A stretch of DNA of 64,000 nucleotides from contig CANQKH010000005.1 in assembly GCA_947624415.1 (NCBI GenBank), positions 1-64,000 on the forward strand, in the 5' to 3' direction. Positions 1 to 8,338 of this stretch are shown here, piece after piece. The translations under genes were made by a program, and so were the position numbers. The notes under the pieces are model-generated. The model saw nothing but the letters and a program-made list of their open reading frames with translations, made no database searches and had not been told where the DNA came from. The DNA is from an uncultured Clostridia bacterium (GTDB lineage: Bacteria; Bacillota; Clostridia; Christensenellales; UBA1242). Numbering within the stretch: position 1 is the stretch's first letter; each line of letters opens with the position of its first letter.

Positions 1-584
1 GGCAAAGCATTTGGTAAAACGAGTTTGAAAAATATTTGATATTTTTTTGCGTGCATTGATTTCATGAGTAATATTTTATCATTATCGCATGAAATGAAGG
101 CATTTAGCATAGAAATTGTGGTAATTATAACGCAAATCAAGATGCACATTACAATAGTTGCACCCGTTCCCGAGCCTACCCAAAATATAATCATGGGTCC
201 AAGGGCGATTTTTGGAAGAGAGTTTAAAATTATTAAATAAGGTTCAAGAACTCTTCTTAATTTTTCACTCCACCAAAGCAGGACGGCAAGTAAAAAACCT
301 ATTGAGGTGGCAAGAATAAAGCCAATTATTGTTTCATACAGAGAAGTCCATATGTTAATCCAAAGATTTCCTTCTTGTGCCAAAGAAAGGATGGTTTTTG
401 CAATACGCGAAGGACTTGAAAAGAAAAATGGGTCAATGACTTTCGTTTGAGAAAAAAGTTCCCAAAGTCCTAAAAAGAGCACAAAAAGTGCAATTTGCAT
501 GAAAATTACCAGAATTTTATCATTTCGCGTTCTTTTTAGGTATAATTTTCTAGCCTTAGAGAAGTTAATATTTTTATTTTTCAT
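1..584 (-). CDS. ABC importer permease (SsuC/TauC-like), partial
   Basis: Reading the minus strand from the ATG at 582-584 gives an open frame that runs off the left edge (about 194 residues). It begins MKNKNINFSKARKLYLKR, has a first membrane helix at about residues 26-43, and then the periplasmic-loop phrase FFFSSPSRIAKTI. Further hydrophobic segments follow, with the cytoplasmic coupling-loop pattern ending near LVLPNALP. This layout is typical of BPD_transp_1 permeases that move sulfonates, taurine, nitrate or thiamine precursors. The start overlaps the stop of the ATPase gene by one base (TAATG), so the two are translationally coupled. The missing end and the absence of a substrate-binding protein gene in the window leave the substrate unknown. 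Confidence 0.85.
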   Translation of the reverse strand, partial: MKNKNINFSKARKLYLKRTRNDKILVIFMQIALFVLFLGLWELFSQTKVIDPFFFSSPSRIAKTILSLAQEGNLWINIWTSLYETIIGFILATSIGFLLAVLLWWSEKLRRVLEPYLIILNSLPKIALGPMIIFWVGSGTGATIVMCILICVIITTISMLNAFISCDNDKILLMKSMHAKKYQIFFKLVLPNAL

Positions 585-1339
585 TATACCAGTTTTCTCC
601 AAATTAATTCAAAGTAACTGCCAAAACTTTTGTCCTCACGCTTTTTAAGTGGAGAATCGCCAGATAGTGATAATGTTAAAACATCTTTTACGGAGGATGG
701 ACGTTTGGACAATATTATTATTTTGTCTGACATTGAGATTGCCTCTGATATGTCGTGAGTAACAAGCAGGGCAGTCTTTTTTTCATTTTTAATAATATCG
801 TAAACATCATCACAGACTTTCATTCGCGTTTGATAGTCAAGTGCTGAAAATGGCTCATCAAGGAGTAACAGAGTCGGTTCAAGCACAAGTGTTCTAATCA
901 AGGCGACTCGCTGACGCATTCCTCCACTAAGTTCGCGAGGCTTTTTGTTTTTAAAGTTGTAAAGGTCATACTTTTTTAATAAATCTTCGGCAAAAGCAAG
1001 TTTTTGGGCGTTTTTTTTCTGTTTTTTCACTTCCAAACCTAAAATTATGTTTTGCCAAATAGTTCGCCACTCAAATAAATGGTCTCTTTGAAACATATAA
1101 CCTATACGGTTATCTTGTTTTTGAATGGGCTTTCCTTGTAAAAGAATTTCGCCACTTGATGGTGCGAGGAGGCCTGCGATTAGGGAAAGTATTGTTGTTT
1201 TTCCGCAGCCACTTGGCCCAACGAGAGTGGTAAAAGAGTTATCTTCCACATCAAAGTTTACATTTTCAAGAGCGCAAATTTCACTTTCTTTTGTTTGATA
1301 GAAGTATTTGACGTTATTAAATTCAAGTAGTTTTTCCAT
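584..1339 (-). CDS. ABC importer ATP-binding protein (SsuB/TauB-like)
   Basis: This 251-residue ATPase powers uptake by the permease encoded immediately downstream. Visible motifs, in order: Walker A GPSGCGKTT (41-49), Q-loop Gln84 in YMFQRD, signature LSGGMRQ (137-143), Walker B LLLLDE ending at 162, and switch His195 in LLVTHD. The family couples ATP hydrolysis to import of small sulfonates, nitrate or pyrimidine-type compounds, and the sequence alone does not choose among them. The length is normal for the family. The gene is transcribed divergently from the phage-like operon, with about 130 bases between them. Confidence 0.92.
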   Translation of the reverse strand: MEKLLEFNNVKYFYQTKESEICALENVNFDVEDNSFTTLVGPSGCGKTTILSLIAGLLAPSSGEILLQGKPIQKQDNRIGYMFQRDHLFEWRTIWQNIILGLEVKKQKKNAQKLAFAEDLLKKYDLYNFKNKKPRELSGGMRQRVALIRTLVLEPTLLLLDEPFSALDYQTRMKVCDDVYDIIKNEKKTALLVTHDISEAISMSDKIIILSKRPSSVKDVLTLSLSGDSPLKKREDKSFGSYFELIWRKLV

Positions 1340-1413
1340 GACGACCTCTACAATATCAGTTTAGCAAATTGCAAAATAAATGTTACAAAATTCAAAAAAA
1401 ATGTCATCAAACA

Positions 1414-1443
1414 TTGAAATGGGCGTTTTCTCTCTTTTATAAT
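1414..1443 (+). promoter_or_regulatory. sigma-A-type promoter of the capsid operon
   Basis: TTGAAA at 1414-1419 and TATAAT at 1438-1443 are separated by 18 bases. The predicted transcription start is near 1450, about 23 bases before the GTG at 1473. It lies in the gap between the divergent ABC operon and the phage-like genes, so the capsid operon appears to have its own housekeeping promoter. Confidence 0.6.
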
Positions 1444-1472
1444 ATTGGCATTAGTTGTTGGGAGAGGATATT

Positions 1473-1763
1473 GTGGGGGAAGAGGACAAGATAAAAAAAG
1501 CACTTTTAAAGAAGGCTCTTGGTTATAATGCAAACGAGGTTGTTGAGGAATACACCTACAATGAAGATGGTGAACTCAAACTTTCCAAGAAAAAAATAAC
1601 AAAAAAACATTTTAGCCCAGATATTGCCGCAGTTAAGGTGCTATTAGATAAATACTATAAGACATATGAAGAAGAAGTCCTGTCAATGACTGATGAAAAA
1701 CTCCTGCAAGAAAAGAAATCTCTTGAACAACAACTTAGGGAGGATAATGATGGAATTGAATGA
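1473..1763 (+). CDS. Small terminase-like protein (TerS-like)
   Basis: Start chosen at GTG 1473, because GGAGAGG (1461-1467) sits 5 bases upstream; a longer frame from TTG 1455 lacks such a site. The product is 96 residues and charged. It contains the phrase ALGYNANEVVEEYTYNEDG followed by KKITKKHFSPDIAAVKVLL. From memory, this resembles the C-terminal part of small terminase subunits, where a KxxPPDxxA stretch is common. In phages TerS recognises packaging DNA for TerL. The position directly ahead of a portal gene fits, but no TerL gene follows. The N-terminal DNA-binding helix-turn-helix seems short or absent, so the assignment is tentative. Confidence 0.45.
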   Translation: MGEEDKIKKALLKKALGYNANEVVEEYTYNEDGELKLSKKKITKKHFSPDIAAVKVLLDKYYKTYEEEVLSMTDEKLLQEKKSLEQQLREDNDGIE

Positions 1764-1974
1764 ATGTAAGCACTTGACCAAGTGCGATTTCTATGGCTGC
1801 TCAAACCTTGCAAAATATTGTTTTTCGACTAAGGGAGTTATTAAGCGAGATTTGTGTTTTTGTGAGGAATGCCTAAAAGGAATGTATGAATGTATTGCAA
1901 AAATGCAAATTCCAAAGGGAATTGAAAGCCCCTTTAAATTAAAAAAAAGATTAAGGAGAGAAAATGAAAAGTAA
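1750..1974 (+). CDS. Cysteine-rich small protein in capsid operon
   Basis: Start chosen at ATG 1750: the upstream GGGAGG (1738-1743) is 6 bases away, against only 3 bases for the ATG at 1747. The 74-residue product has eight cysteines, including CKHLTKC, YGC, CFCEEC and YEC, arranged as pairs that could bind one or two zinc ions. The tail is lysine/arginine-rich (KLKKRLRREN), suggesting nucleic-acid contact. It overlaps the preceding gene by 14 bases and the portal gene by 11. It occupies the slot where a large terminase would normally lie. No family is recognised with confidence. Confidence 0.6.
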   Translation: MELNECKHLTKCDFYGCSNLAKYCFSTKGVIKRDLCFCEECLKGMYECIAKMQIPKGIESPFKLKKRLRRENEK

Positions 1975-3823
1975 AGAAGAAGTTTTGGTAAAAGAAGTTA
2001 TTGATGACCTTAAATCGAGGGCTGAGCAAAGAAGAAGTTTTGACCTCATTTGGCAGATAAACATGAATTTTTTGATGGGAAATCAATATTGCAACATTGG
2101 ATATGGCGGAAAACTAGAAGAAAATGACAGACAATACTTTTGGCAAGAAAGGGAGGTTTTTAATCATATTGCACCCATTTTTGATGTTAGATATGCAAAA
2201 TTATCTAAAATTAAACCAGATATAAATATAATTCCAGTTACAAATGACGAGAGAGACAAGCAGTCTGCAAAATTATCAAAGAAAATTTACAACTCAGTTA
2301 AAAACAAGTTGGATTTAGATGATAAAGTTAATCAAGCAATAAAGTGGTCGGAAGTTTGTGGAACTGCATTTTATAAAGTGGATTGGAATTCCGCTTTGGG
2401 ACAGGTTGTTGCCAATGATGATAAGGGAAACAAAATAAAAAGTGGCGATGTAGAAATTTCGGTGGTAAGCCCATTTGAAATTTATCCTGATTCAAATATT
2501 TGCGAGGAAATAGAAGATTGCCAAAGCATAATTCATGCCAAGGCGTATACCATTTCGCAGATAAAAAATATGTATGGAGTTGATGTTCCAGGTGGAAAAG
2601 TAAGAATATTTTCTTTGGATAATGTTACAAATGGTGTTGGCGGGCTTGGCTTTAATGGCACAGCACCAAAGATAGTTGAGGATGTCAAGGAAGATAGTGC
2701 AGTTGTAATTGAAAAATATTGCAAACCTTCTGCTCAATACCCAGAGGGTAGACTTATTATTGTTGCTGGCGAGAAACTTGTCTATGACGGAATTTTGCCA
2801 TATAAGTGCGGAGACGGAAATGAAAGAGATTTTCCTTTTATTAAACAAACAAGCATATCTCAACCCGGTTGCTTCTGGGGCTCAAGCATAATAGAAAGAT
2901 TGATTCCTGTTCAACGCGCTTTTAATGCAGTTAAAAATCGTAAACATGAATTTATAAACCGCTTATCTCTTGGAGTGCTTAGTGTTGAAGATGGTTCGGT
3001 TGACTTGGAAAACTTGGAAGATGAAGGGCTTTGCCCCGGCAAGGTTCTAGTTTACAGACAGGGGGCGAGCGAGCCTAAATATCTTCAAAGCGAAACGTTG
3101 CCAAGTGGAATCGAAAGTGAGGAAAAACAACTTTTAGATGAATTTTCAACTATAAGTGGCGTTAATGACCTTTTAAGTGGTGAAAGCCTTACAAAGCAAT
3201 TAAGCGGTGTAACTCTTGAACTCTTAATTACACAAGATGAAACGCGTTTGAATGCTTCAATTTCAAGTATAAATGCATCTCAAAAACTTATTGCAAAAAA
3301 AATATTAAAATTATATAAGCAATTTGCAACATTCCCACGCCTTGCAAAAGTTTGTGGAGAGAATGGGCAAATAGAGATGTTTTATTTTACTTCATCTGAT
3401 ATATCAAGCGATGATATTGAACTGGAATCGGCAAGCGGCGGGCTTCAAACACTTACTCAAAGAAGAGAACTTATATTCCAGTTGCTGGATAACGGAATAC
3501 TTAATGATGAAAACAACCAATTATCAAACAAAATGAAATGTAAAATTCTTGAAATGCTTGGAATGGGGATTTGGGAAAATGCCCAGGATATAAATGATTT
3601 ACATATTAAAAAGGCGGATGGTGAAAATCTCAAAATGCTCAACAAGGAACTAATTGCCCCATCTCAAATTGATGACCATAAACTTCATATAAACGAGCAT
3701 ATTGCATTTATGCTTGGCGAGGATTATGAAAGAGCCGCAAAGGGCGACAAACAACTTGAAGAGAGATTTTTAAACCATATAAACGAGCATAAAAAATTAT
3801 TAAAAAATGAGGAGGAAGATTGA
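1964..3823 (+). CDS. Phage portal protein (P22-like type)
   Basis: The 619-residue product matches the podoviral portal type. It has an N-terminal helical region with MGNQYCNIGYGG, then REVFNHIAPIFDVRYAKLSKIKPDINIIP, then a wing/stem region with GCFWGSSIIERLIPVQRAFNAVKNRKHEFI and a helical C-terminus rich in Asp and Lys. Portals form the dodecameric ring at one capsid vertex through which DNA is packaged and ejected. P22 gp1 is longer (725 residues), so this is a compact version. AAGGAGAG precedes the ATG. It is followed without a gap by the scaffold and coat genes. The frame is intact, with no sign of decay. Confidence 0.8.
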   Translation: MKSKEEVLVKEVIDDLKSRAEQRRSFDLIWQINMNFLMGNQYCNIGYGGKLEENDRQYFWQEREVFNHIAPIFDVRYAKLSKIKPDINIIPVTNDERDKQSAKLSKKIYNSVKNKLDLDDKVNQAIKWSEVCGTAFYKVDWNSALGQVVANDDKGNKIKSGDVEISVVSPFEIYPDSNICEEIEDCQSIIHAKAYTISQIKNMYGVDVPGGKVRIFSLDNVTNGVGGLGFNGTAPKIVEDVKEDSAVVIEKYCKPSAQYPEGRLIIVAGEKLVYDGILPYKCGDGNERDFPFIKQTSISQPGCFWGSSIIERLIPVQRAFNAVKNRKHEFINRLSLGVLSVEDGSVDLENLEDEGLCPGKVLVYRQGASEPKYLQSETLPSGIESEEKQLLDEFSTISGVNDLLSGESLTKQLSGVTLELLITQDETRLNASISSINASQKLIAKKILKLYKQFATFPRLAKVCGENGQIEMFYFTSSDISSDDIELESASGGLQTLTQRRELIFQLLDNGILNDENNQLSNKMKCKILEMLGMGIWENAQDINDLHIKKADGENLKMLNKELIAPSQIDDHKLHINEHIAFMLGEDYERAAKGDKQLEERFLNHINEHKKLLKNEEED

Positions 3824-4440
3824 TGGAAGAAGACAGAGAACAACCGATCATAATGCCAGCAACGGCTTTAAACGGAGCAGATGAGGATTGTGCTGTGAGC
3901 GAGGTCGGCTCTCAACAAAACGACAATTTAGGCAAATTCAAATCAGTTGAGGCACTTTTGAGTGCCTATAACAATTTAGAGGCAGAATTTACCAAAAAAT
4001 GTCAACAATTAAGCCAATTAAAACAAGACAAAGAGAACGAGCAAAAAGTTGATGAAAAGCCAGATGAAGAGCAGAGTGAAAAACTTTTTCGTTCTTTCCT
4101 TGATGAGAATGGCGAAGCAGAGAAGTATGCTGATGAAATTAAAGAAAAAGTCGGCACAACGTCTCAAAATCAAAACCCATACGAGGCCGCATGGGCAAAT
4201 GTCCTTTTAAAACACCTAAAAAGTGAGGACAAATTAAGCGACCCCATTTTAAGTCAATATATTTTGAATGACGAAAACGTTAGAAATAAAATCTTAGAGG
4301 AATATATTAAAAATCTTAACGATTCAAAACCACCAATCATATTTTCTTCACAAAGCGGTGAAAGGTTGTCGGGATATGCTCCTGACAGCCCTAAAACGCT
4401 TGACGAAGCAAAAAAGATTGTAAATAAGATGTTTAGTTAA
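3823..4440 (+). CDS. Capsid scaffolding protein
   Basis: Start taken at ATG 3823, which overlaps the portal TGA by one base and has GGAGGAAG upstream; a TTG three bases earlier is less likely. The 205-residue product is acidic, highly charged and helical. It has the recognisable phrase KFKSVEALLSAYNNLEAEF followed by a coiled-coil stretch (residues about 45-75), as in phage scaffold/assembly proteins that precede major capsid genes. Scaffolds template procapsid assembly and are then lost. The C-terminus (ETLDEAK-like, ending NKMFS) is basic, which suits coat binding. Confidence 0.72.
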   Translation: MEEDREQPIIMPATALNGADEDCAVSEVGSQQNDNLGKFKSVEALLSAYNNLEAEFTKKCQQLSQLKQDKENEQKVDEKPDEEQSEKLFRSFLDENGEAEKYADEIKEKVGTTSQNQNPYEAAWANVLLKHLKSEDKLSDPILSQYILNDENVRNKILEEYIKNLNDSKPPIIFSSQSGERLSGYAPDSPKTLDEAKKIVNKMFS

Positions 4441-4488
4441 CGTTTTTATCAAAAAATTGACAAAATTTTTAAAATTTATGGAGGGAAA

Positions 4489-5664
4489 ATGGTAACTTTA
4501 CAAACAGCCGAGAGTGCTTTAAAAAATGTTTACCTTGGAGTTGTTGCAAATCAACTAAACACTAAGGCAAATCCACTTTTGGCAAAAATCAAACAATCAA
4601 CAAAGGATGTCTGGGGCAAAGAAGTAAGAAAACTTGCACCTTTTGGCATCAATGGTGGAGTTGGTGCTGGAACAGAAGATGCTGGGCTTCCAATTTCATC
4701 TGGAAATGGCTATGTTCAATTTGTTGCCGACTTAAAAAACTTGTATGGCAGAATTGAATTAACCGACAAATCAATAAGAGCATCTGCAAGCAATGTTGGT
4801 GCTTTTGTTAACCTTCTTGCTGACGAAATGGAGGGACTTGTTAAAGCAAGTGCTTTCAATTTGGGAAGAATGCTTTATGGCGATGGCAGTGGTGTGCTTG
4901 CCACCGTTGTTTCCGAAGAAGGCAAAGTTGTAAAATGCGACAAAGTCAACAATATTATTGAAGGAATGCTCATCGATGTTTATACCGATGCAACCAAAAA
5001 GACAACCACACCTATTAAAGTTGAATATGTTGACAGAACAAACAACTCTTTCAAGTTTTCAGGCACTGCAACAATAGCAGAAGGAGACAAGTTGTATGTT
5101 CAAGGTTCAAAGGATTTAGAAATAAGCGGGCTTGGAAAGATTTTCGGTGAAGGGGACACTCTTTATGGAGTTTCTAAAACTGAATTTCCATGGTTGAAAC
5201 CTTATGTTTCTTCTACTTCAAACGAAATTTCTGATATTTTAATCCAAAAAGCTGTTGACTTCTTAGATGTGAACAATGATAGTCAAATCAACTTCATTTC
5301 ATGTTCAAGCACTGTTCGAAGAGCATATCAAGAATATCTTGGTGCTTACAGAAGAAACATTGACATTGTTGAACTTGATGGCGGATTTAAAACTATTTCT
5401 CACAATGGTATTCCTGTGGTTGCAGATAGATTCGTTGATGATGACACAATGTATTTATTGAATACAAATGATTTCACTCTTCATCAATTATGCGACTGGC
5501 AATGGCTTGAAGGTGAGGACGGAAGAATTTTAAAACAAAATCAAGGTTTTCCAACTTATAGTGCAACGCTTGTTAAATATGCAGAACTTATTTGTGATAA
5601 GCCATGCGGACAGGCAAAAATTTCTGGAATTAAGTCTACTGTAACAAATCCATTTGCAGCGTAG
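4489..5664 (+). CDS. Major capsid (coat) protein
   Basis: The 391-residue product is preceded by GGAGGG. The N-terminal part (LQTAESALKNVYLGVVANQL) and the region with GAGTEDAGLPISSGNGY, an acidic helix LLADEMEGLVK and GRMLYGDGSG are typical of HK97-fold coat proteins in podo-like phages. Residues about 140-215 form a beta-rich, Val/Thr/Lys-rich insertion (IIEGMLIDVYTDATKK...) resembling the I-domain of P22-type coat proteins. The C-terminal half has SCSSTVRRAYQEYL and HNGIPVVADRFVDDDTMYLLN, a very common coat-protein pattern. The position after the scaffold gene supports the call. Confidence 0.82.
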   Translation: MVTLQTAESALKNVYLGVVANQLNTKANPLLAKIKQSTKDVWGKEVRKLAPFGINGGVGAGTEDAGLPISSGNGYVQFVADLKNLYGRIELTDKSIRASASNVGAFVNLLADEMEGLVKASAFNLGRMLYGDGSGVLATVVSEEGKVVKCDKVNNIIEGMLIDVYTDATKKTTTPIKVEYVDRTNNSFKFSGTATIAEGDKLYVQGSKDLEISGLGKIFGEGDTLYGVSKTEFPWLKPYVSSTSNEISDILIQKAVDFLDVNNDSQINFISCSSTVRRAYQEYLGAYRRNIDIVELDGGFKTISHNGIPVVADRFVDDDTMYLLNTNDFTLHQLCDWQWLEGEDGRILKQNQGFPTYSATLVKYAELICDKPCGQAKISGIKSTVTNPFAA

Positions 5665-5672
5665 GGGTGTTT

Positions 5673-5975
5673 ATGCGAAAAATAGAGAATGATTGTTACT
5701 TTATATGTCAAAGATTAAAGGAAATTGACCCAAGTTATGAGGTCTTTTATAAAAATGGTCGCTATGAAGTTCATTCTTTTGAACAGGTAAAAAATAGTTA
5801 TTGCTTTACTGTTCCATTTGGAGAATTAGACAGCAGAACTATTGATTTTGCGTTAAAGACGAGAAGTAGCAATCGTGAAAAAATTATCGCAGAAATTGAA
5901 AAAAACAACCAACTTTTATATGAAAAAAACATAAAAGACCAAGTAAATTTGTTAAAGGAGGGCTTATGCTTGTAA
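5673..5975 (+). CDS. Small head-associated protein, unknown
   Basis: Start at ATG 5673, with AGGGG 5 bases upstream; the stop overlaps the next gene by 10 bases. The 100-residue product begins MRKIENDCYFICQRLKEIDP and ends in a charged helix (NREKIIAEIEKNNQLLYEKN). It has no signal peptide or membrane segment. The pattern 'short mixed alpha/beta protein right after the coat gene' recurs in phage head modules, where such proteins may be head decoration or connector factors. I do not recognise a specific family. Confidence 0.6.
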   Translation: MRKIENDCYFICQRLKEIDPSYEVFYKNGRYEVHSFEQVKNSYCFTVPFGELDSRTIDFALKTRSSNREKIIAEIEKNNQLLYEKNIKDQVNLLKEGLCL

Positions 5976-6517
5976 AAGATATTATTTTAAAAGCCTGCAT
6001 TTTTACAGCAAATGACGAACTTGCAAACTTGGTTGAAGAAGGTGGCGGACTTGACGAGGAGATGCAAAATCTCCTCGATAAGTTTGTTAAATGCTTCAAT
6101 CTCGTTCGAAATGAAATTGCAAGCGAGTATGAACCTTTGCTCAAAGAGGAAATTGTTGAAACTGAAAAGGGCAAGATATTATTTTCTTCATTGCAGGAGA
6201 AGGTTGTGGAAGTTGTATCAGTTAAGGATATGAACGACAACAGTCTTGTATTTAAAAATTTTGACAATTATGTTGAGGTTAATTGCCCAAAAGTCAAAAT
6301 TTATTATAATGCTTATCCCCAAACCCTTACTATAGATGGTGAATTTAATTCAACTTTGCCTGAGCGAGTTTATGCATATGGCACGGCACGTGAATATTAC
6401 TTTATAGAATCCCTTTACGAAGATGCTTCCATTTGGGATGAACGCTTTAAAAACAGCCTACAAAATCTTATTAGGAAAAAATCTCAAACAATTATGCCCG
6501 TAGGGAGGTGGGTGTAA
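5966..6517 (+). CDS. Putative head-tail adaptor (P22 gp4-like position)
   Basis: The 183-residue product has an excellent AAGGAGGG site. An N-terminal helical half (LILKACIFTANDELANLVEEGG... QNLLDKFVKCFNLVRNEIASEYEPL) is followed by a beta-rich half (KVVEVVSVKDMNDN... VKIYYNAYPQTL) and a C-terminal helix. Its size and its place between coat and propeller-like genes match the tail accessory factor gp4 of P22 (166 residues), which extends the portal ring. The function is inferred from order and length, not from a diagnostic motif. Confidence 0.5.
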   Translation: MLVKDIILKACIFTANDELANLVEEGGGLDEEMQNLLDKFVKCFNLVRNEIASEYEPLLKEEIVETEKGKILFSSLQEKVVEVVSVKDMNDNSLVFKNFDNYVEVNCPKVKIYYNAYPQTLTIDGEFNSTLPERVYAYGTAREYYFIESLYEDASIWDERFKNSLQNLIRKKSQTIMPVGRWV

Positions 6518-8001
6518 TGTATTATCAAAAAAATCTCACTATAAAAAAGAGTAAGGAAAAAGATTTTGAATATGACCTTTTTGCAAACACTCAAAATTTT
6601 GAAGATGACGAAAGCACTTTAAAAATTGGAGAACCTCATATTGTATATAATTTTGTTTCTCAGGATGGGTCGTTAAAGTCTGGATTTGGCTTTAAAGATA
6701 TTGCCATGCCTATAAGTGAGACAAATCTTGATGATGAAGTTGAAATCAAGTTGAATGGCAATGATATTAGGAAGATTTGGAAACTTAAATGGTATGACAA
6801 GAACGATGATAGAAATAAGTATTATTTATTTTATTTTAATGAGGAGGCAAAAGTATGTTATGACAATATCTTTAATCCACGTATAAGGTCGTTTGTCATA
6901 AAAACAACGTTCACTGAAACTCCATACGTTACATATTACAGATATAACTCACAAGATTCGATGTTATTGTCAGGGGATGGGGGCAATTTAACAATATTAT
7001 CCGCTGGCGACACTCAAACGAATGAAAATGCACCAAAAATTATATCTTGTTGCAGACATTATGGAAGAATATTTGCTATAACTGCGAAACAGAGAGGAAC
7101 GCTTGTATACAATGAAGACCCCGATGTTTTAAATTGGTCTGATGAGAAGACAAAAGACCTTGATTTTAGTGATGAACGTGGAGATTTAAATAGGATAGTT
7201 TCATTTAATGACTATATATTTATTTTTAGAGATTTTGGCATAACAAGAATTTCTATATATGGGTCAGACGAGGAATTTGAAATCAACCATATTTATATGT
7301 CAGACAGCCATATTTATCCAAACAGCATTGCACAGTCAGGGGAGAACATATATTTTCTTGAAGGAAACAAAATAAAAGTTTTTAATGGGTCAAGCATAAA
7401 GGATGTCAATATAGATTGTTTAAGTGTGCTGAATGGATGTGATAACCGCTTTGCTTATGGGGAATGCTTTGGCGGGAAATATTACCTTGCCTGCCGTGGC
7501 AAATTTAATGATGGCAAAGTGGGGTGCGAAAACTATGAAGGGGGTTATAAAAACAACCTTTTAATTGTTTTTGATTTGGCGTCAAATCACCTTGACATAG
7601 TAAGAGGTGTTGATATAAATGAACTTCTCGCCTTAAATAATAGGTTTAAGTCAAAACTTGTTGCTTGCTTTAATAATGAGAATAAAAACAGGATAGGCGA
7701 ACTTACCCAAGATGGAACAATTTTTGGCACAAAACTCAGTTCTTATTGGGAAAGTGGTGTTACAGACTTTAATGAGCATGGAAAATTAAAGCGAATAAAG
7801 TCGTTTTTAATTAAAAGTGCGGGAGAATGCAAGGTAACCATTTCAAGCGAAAGGGCCAGCAAAACCTTTTCGGTTAAAGGAAAAGAAAGCATTCAAAAAA
7901 TAAAGGCAAATGTGCTGGGCAACCAATTTGTCGTAAAAATTGAAGGTGGAGATAACGATTATATAAGTAATTTTGTGTTGAAAGTGAGTTGTGGCGAATG
8001 A
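6517..8001 (+). CDS. Putative tail-hub / DNA-stabilisation protein (P22 gp10-like)
   Basis: Start at ATG 6517, overlapping the previous stop by one base, with GGGAGGTG upstream. The 494-residue product is rich in short beta strands with repeated aromatic/Asp turns: HYGRIFAITAKQRGTLVYNEDPD, LNRIVSFNDYIFIFRDFGITRI and SIAQSGENIYFLEGNKIKVFNGS. This pattern suggests a beta-propeller. P22 gp10 (472 residues) is a propeller-like plug that closes the portal and follows gp4, so order and size agree. No membrane segment or signal is present. Confidence in the phage-structural role is fair and in gp10 equivalence lower. Confidence 0.5.
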   Translation: MYYQKNLTIKKSKEKDFEYDLFANTQNFEDDESTLKIGEPHIVYNFVSQDGSLKSGFGFKDIAMPISETNLDDEVEIKLNGNDIRKIWKLKWYDKNDDRNKYYLFYFNEEAKVCYDNIFNPRIRSFVIKTTFTETPYVTYYRYNSQDSMLLSGDGGNLTILSAGDTQTNENAPKIISCCRHYGRIFAITAKQRGTLVYNEDPDVLNWSDEKTKDLDFSDERGDLNRIVSFNDYIFIFRDFGITRISIYGSDEEFEINHIYMSDSHIYPNSIAQSGENIYFLEGNKIKVFNGSSIKDVNIDCLSVLNGCDNRFAYGECFGGKYYLACRGKFNDGKVGCENYEGGYKNNLLIVFDLASNHLDIVRGVDINELLALNNRFKSKLVACFNNENKNRIGELTQDGTIFGTKLSSYWESGVTDFNEHGKLKRIKSFLIKSAGECKVTISSERASKTFSVKGKESIQKIKANVLGNQFVVKIEGGDNDYISNFVLKVSCGE

Positions 8002-8105
8002 AGATTGTCTTAAGAAATCATATTGACTTAAAAAAAGAAGAGGAAAAATTTGTAAGTGTATATCTTACTTGTAAAATGCTTCAAAAATTCAATAAAAGGA
8101 GTTAA
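7998..8105 (+). CDS. Possible 35-residue ORF coupled to gp10-like gene
   Basis: An ATG at 7998 overlaps the previous stop as ATGA and opens a 35-residue frame starting MKIVLRNHIDLKKEEEKF and ending NKRS, two bases before the holin-like ATG. The peptide is basic with a charged helix. The overlap geometry matches the other junctions in the operon, but there is no strong ribosome site and no homology I recognise. It may only be a translational bridge or a remnant of a longer gene such as the missing tail needle. Confidence 0.3.
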   Translation: MKIVLRNHIDLKKEEEKFVSVYLTCKMLQKFNKRS

Positions 8106-8107
8106 AT

Positions 8108-8338
8108 ATGGATTTCTGGTCAGAATTTGTAAAAATTATTGTCAGTAATGGTATTTTTGCAATTCTCTTTGTGTTCTTGCTTTTTTATCAACTTAAAGAT
8201 AGCCAAAAACGGGAACAAGCATACCGCAAAACAATTGATGAACTTGCTGAACATTTAGTGGTGATTGAAGAAGTGAAGGATGAGGTTGAAGAACTTAAAA
8301 ATTACCTCGAAAGGAGGGACAATGAAGAAGAAAATTAA
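8108..8338 (+). CDS. BhlA/UviB-family holin-like protein
   Basis: The 76-residue product has AAAAGGAG before the ATG. It has one N-terminal membrane segment (about residues 12-27, NGIFAILFVFLLFYQL) followed by a charged amphipathic helix with KRE and EEVKDEVEELK. This matches the BhlA/UviB pattern, where small single-pass proteins act as holin-like or bacteriocin-release factors and often end phage or PBSX-like operons. The stop overlaps the next gene by 17 bases. No endolysin gene is present nearby, so lysis by this module alone is doubtful. Confidence 0.7.
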   Translation: MDFWSEFVKIIVSNGIFAILFVFLLFYQLKDSQKREQAYRKTIDELAEHLVVIEEVKDEVEELKNYLERRDNEEEN

